From positions 1-7,161 of the forward strand of contig DATCKG010000005.1 in the NCBI GenBank assembly GCA_036562385.1: 7,161 nucleotides of DNA. Direction: 5' to 3'. Under the pieces are notes generated by a model that was given only the letters and a program-made list of their open reading frames with translations, did not search any database and was not told where the DNA came from. The position numbers and the translations under genes are program-made. The stretch is from DATCKG01 sp036562385. GTDB taxonomy: Bacteria; Bacillota; Sulfobacillia; Symbiobacteriales; Symbiobacteriaceae. Below, piece after piece: positions 6,436 through 7,161 of this stretch; within the stretch, counting starts at the first letter, position 1; each line of letters begins with the position of its first letter.

Positions 6436-6777
6436 AGTTGTTTTTAGGGTTCGGTGATCTCCCGATACTCCTGCTTCCCCAATACTACCACGGAACACCA
6501 AAGGAGGCATTTAGGTTGTTTGAATCATTTCAATCGCCGGGGGTGTGAATGCTGGTTCCTCCCATCGTACTCGTCTGATCAGATAAGAGCGTTGGGCGCG
6601 GAGACGACATGCAGGACACTTCTCAGCGGACTTTGTGCAAACCTGAACTAGCCCAAAAGGCGATCACCCCGGGATTGAAAGCGGGGATGCAGGAATCCGG
6701 TATGACTCGCAGTTATTGTCCGCGAAGTCGCTTGTTTCGTCAAGTCACTAAGACAATTCCCACGGCGGATGAGGCCG
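6436..6777. other. Intergenic stretch without a recognised gene
   Basis: Between the pckA upstream region and the rRNA promoter region I see no credible coding sequence in either direction; short open frames here are rich in Cys, Arg and Ser with no family resemblance. Two items stand out. One is an unattached ribosome-binding-like AAAGGAGG at 6500-6507, eight bases after which TTG 6516 opens a ten-codon frame ending at TGA. The other is a CCCCG (6667-6671)/CGGGG (6682-6686) inverted repeat without a T-tract. No tRNA or known RNA motif was recognised. Confidence 0.5.
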
Positions 6778-6785
6778 ATGCGCAT

Positions 6786-6836
6786 CCTTAAGGTTCCCGC
6801 TCGGGCGCATTTTAGGCCCTCGAGAAGCGGGTAAGG
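6786..6836. repeat. Compound inverted repeat upstream of the rRNA promoters
   Basis: Nested complementary arms are CCTTA 6786-6790 with TAAGG 6832-6836, CCCGCT 6796-6801 with AGCGGG 6826-6831, and GGGC 6803-6806 with GCCC 6816-6819. The structure has bulges and no T-tract, so it is not a normal intrinsic terminator. It could be a structured RNA or a DNA-level element. Confidence 0.45.
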
Positions 6837-6839
6837 TAG

Positions 6840-6853
6840 TCGAAATATTTCGA
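6840..6853. promoter_or_regulatory. AT-rich palindrome upstream of rRNA promoter P1
   Basis: TCGAAATATTTCGA is a perfect 14-bp palindrome that ends 24 bases before the -35 box of P1. Its position fits either an activator or repressor dimer site or part of an AT-rich upstream promoter element. No cognate protein is assigned. Confidence 0.4.
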
Positions 6854-6877
6854 TGCTTTCAAACCGGGAATTCGGGG

Positions 6878-6907
6878 TTGACCGGCATGGGCATGAAGGA
6901 GTACCAT
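6878..6907 (+). promoter_or_regulatory. rRNA operon promoter P1 (candidate)
   Basis: TTGACC at 6878-6883 and TACCAT at 6902-6907 are separated by 18 bases. The -35 box is strong and the -10 box moderate. It lies about 210 bases before the 16S gene, upstream of the stronger P2. Confidence 0.6.
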
Positions 6908-6978
6908 GGTTGATGTCTCGGGTCTGTGCCGGCGATCGGTTGTTCCGTCTTCCAACCCAATCGGGACAGATTGGGTGG

Positions 6979-7007
6979 TTGACGGCGGCCAAGCGGCATG
7001 GTAAGAT
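6979..7007 (+). promoter_or_regulatory. rRNA operon promoter P2
   Basis: TTGACG at 6979-6984 and TAAGAT at 7002-7007 are separated by exactly 17 bases, a near-consensus sigma-A promoter. Predicted transcription begins near 7013-7015, about 105 bases before the mature 16S end. Tandem promoters are usual for rRNA operons in Firmicutes. Confidence 0.82.
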
Positions 7008-7013
7008 ACCTAA

Positions 7014-7117
7014 CTGCCGTCGGTCCACGGCGGCAGGCCTGGAACCTTGAAAACTGGATCGTGGAAGCGCTTGCGGAAGCGAGCCGTACTGGATGGAAAA
7101 GAGCCGTATCAAACTTT
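7014..7117 (+). other. 16S rRNA leader with hairpins and boxA-like sequence
   Basis: The leader begins with a stable hairpin, CTGCCG 7014-7019 with CGGCAG 7031-7036, extendable inward to nine pairs with one G-U. CCTTGAAAAC at 7045-7054 resembles the boxA antitermination element of rRNA leaders. A small CGCTT/AAGCG hairpin lies at 7068-7081. GAGCCGTA is directly repeated at 7081-7088 and 7101-7108 just before the mature end. Sequences flanking 16S normally pair with those after its 3' end for RNase III processing; that partner is outside the window. Confidence 0.6.
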
Positions 7118-7161
7118 TTCACGGAGAGTTTGATCCTGGCTCAGGACGAACGCTGGCGGCG
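7118..7161 (+). rRNA. rrs: 16S ribosomal RNA, 5' end (partial)
   Basis: CGGAGAGTTTGATCCTGGCT from 7122, followed by CAGGACGAACGCTGGCGGC, is the universal 5' end of bacterial 16S rRNA and contains the 27F primer site. Taking A7125 as E. coli position 8 puts mature position 1 near 7118. The gene continues beyond the window, so only 44 bases are present, too few to place the organism beyond a Firmicutes-like form. Confidence 0.97.

Noticed and set aside
6661..6690. CCCCG/CGGGG hairpin as a terminator
   Set aside because: There is no T-tract on either strand and no gene end nearby.
6648..7112. Minus-strand frame of 154 codons before the 16S gene
   Set aside because: It covers the rRNA promoters, leader hairpins and boxA-like sequence on the opposite strand and has no family resemblance.
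1..7161. CRISPR array or tRNA genes
   Set aside because: No regularly spaced repeats and no tRNA-like cloverleaf or TTCGAATC-type block were found on either strand.

Overview
The window reads as a chromosomal segment of a moderately high-G+C member of the Firmicutes, plausibly a Symbiobacterium-like or clostridial-type thermophile. This rests on the Bacillus-type ATP-dependent PEP carboxykinase, strong AGGAGG/AGAGGTGA ribosome-binding sites with GTG and TTG starts, consensus sigma-A promoters, a c-di-AMP (ydaO/yuaA) riboswitch, and a 16S 5' end of the form CGGAGAGTTTGATCCTGG. The species cannot be named from the sequence alone.

Layout. Bases 1-122 hold what looks like the tail of a transposase gene running into repeated GGTGACA motifs, the probable end of an insertion element. 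A consensus promoter (160-188) follows, then a c-di-AMP riboswitch aptamer (about 216-363) and an intrinsic terminator (394-423). Next comes a tight three-gene + strand operon: an opine dehydrogenase-family enzyme (483-1577), a cobalamin-binding protein fused to a glutamate-mutase-like barrel (1604-3244), and an asparagine-synthetase-like ATP-dependent amide ligase (3244-4728). A perfect 15-bp hairpin (4771-4809) serves as a shared terminator with the convergent pckA (6397-4820, minus strand). From 6398 to 7117 lies a gene-free region containing pckA upstream sequence and two tandem rRNA promoters. The window ends 44 nt into a 16S rRNA gene.

How it may work together. The operon is the notable part. 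A B12-dependent carbon-skeleton mutase-like protein, an enzyme that joins an amino acid to a 2-oxo acid, and an AsnB-like synthetase whose glutaminase site carries Cys-to-Ser and Asn-to-Asp changes together look like a small biosynthetic pathway for an unusual amino-acid-derived compound. Control by a c-di-AMP riboswitch, a class that usually governs potassium, osmolyte and cell-wall genes, suggests a compatible solute or wall-related metabolite. That product assignment is inference; the individual domains and the riboswitch are read directly from the sequence.
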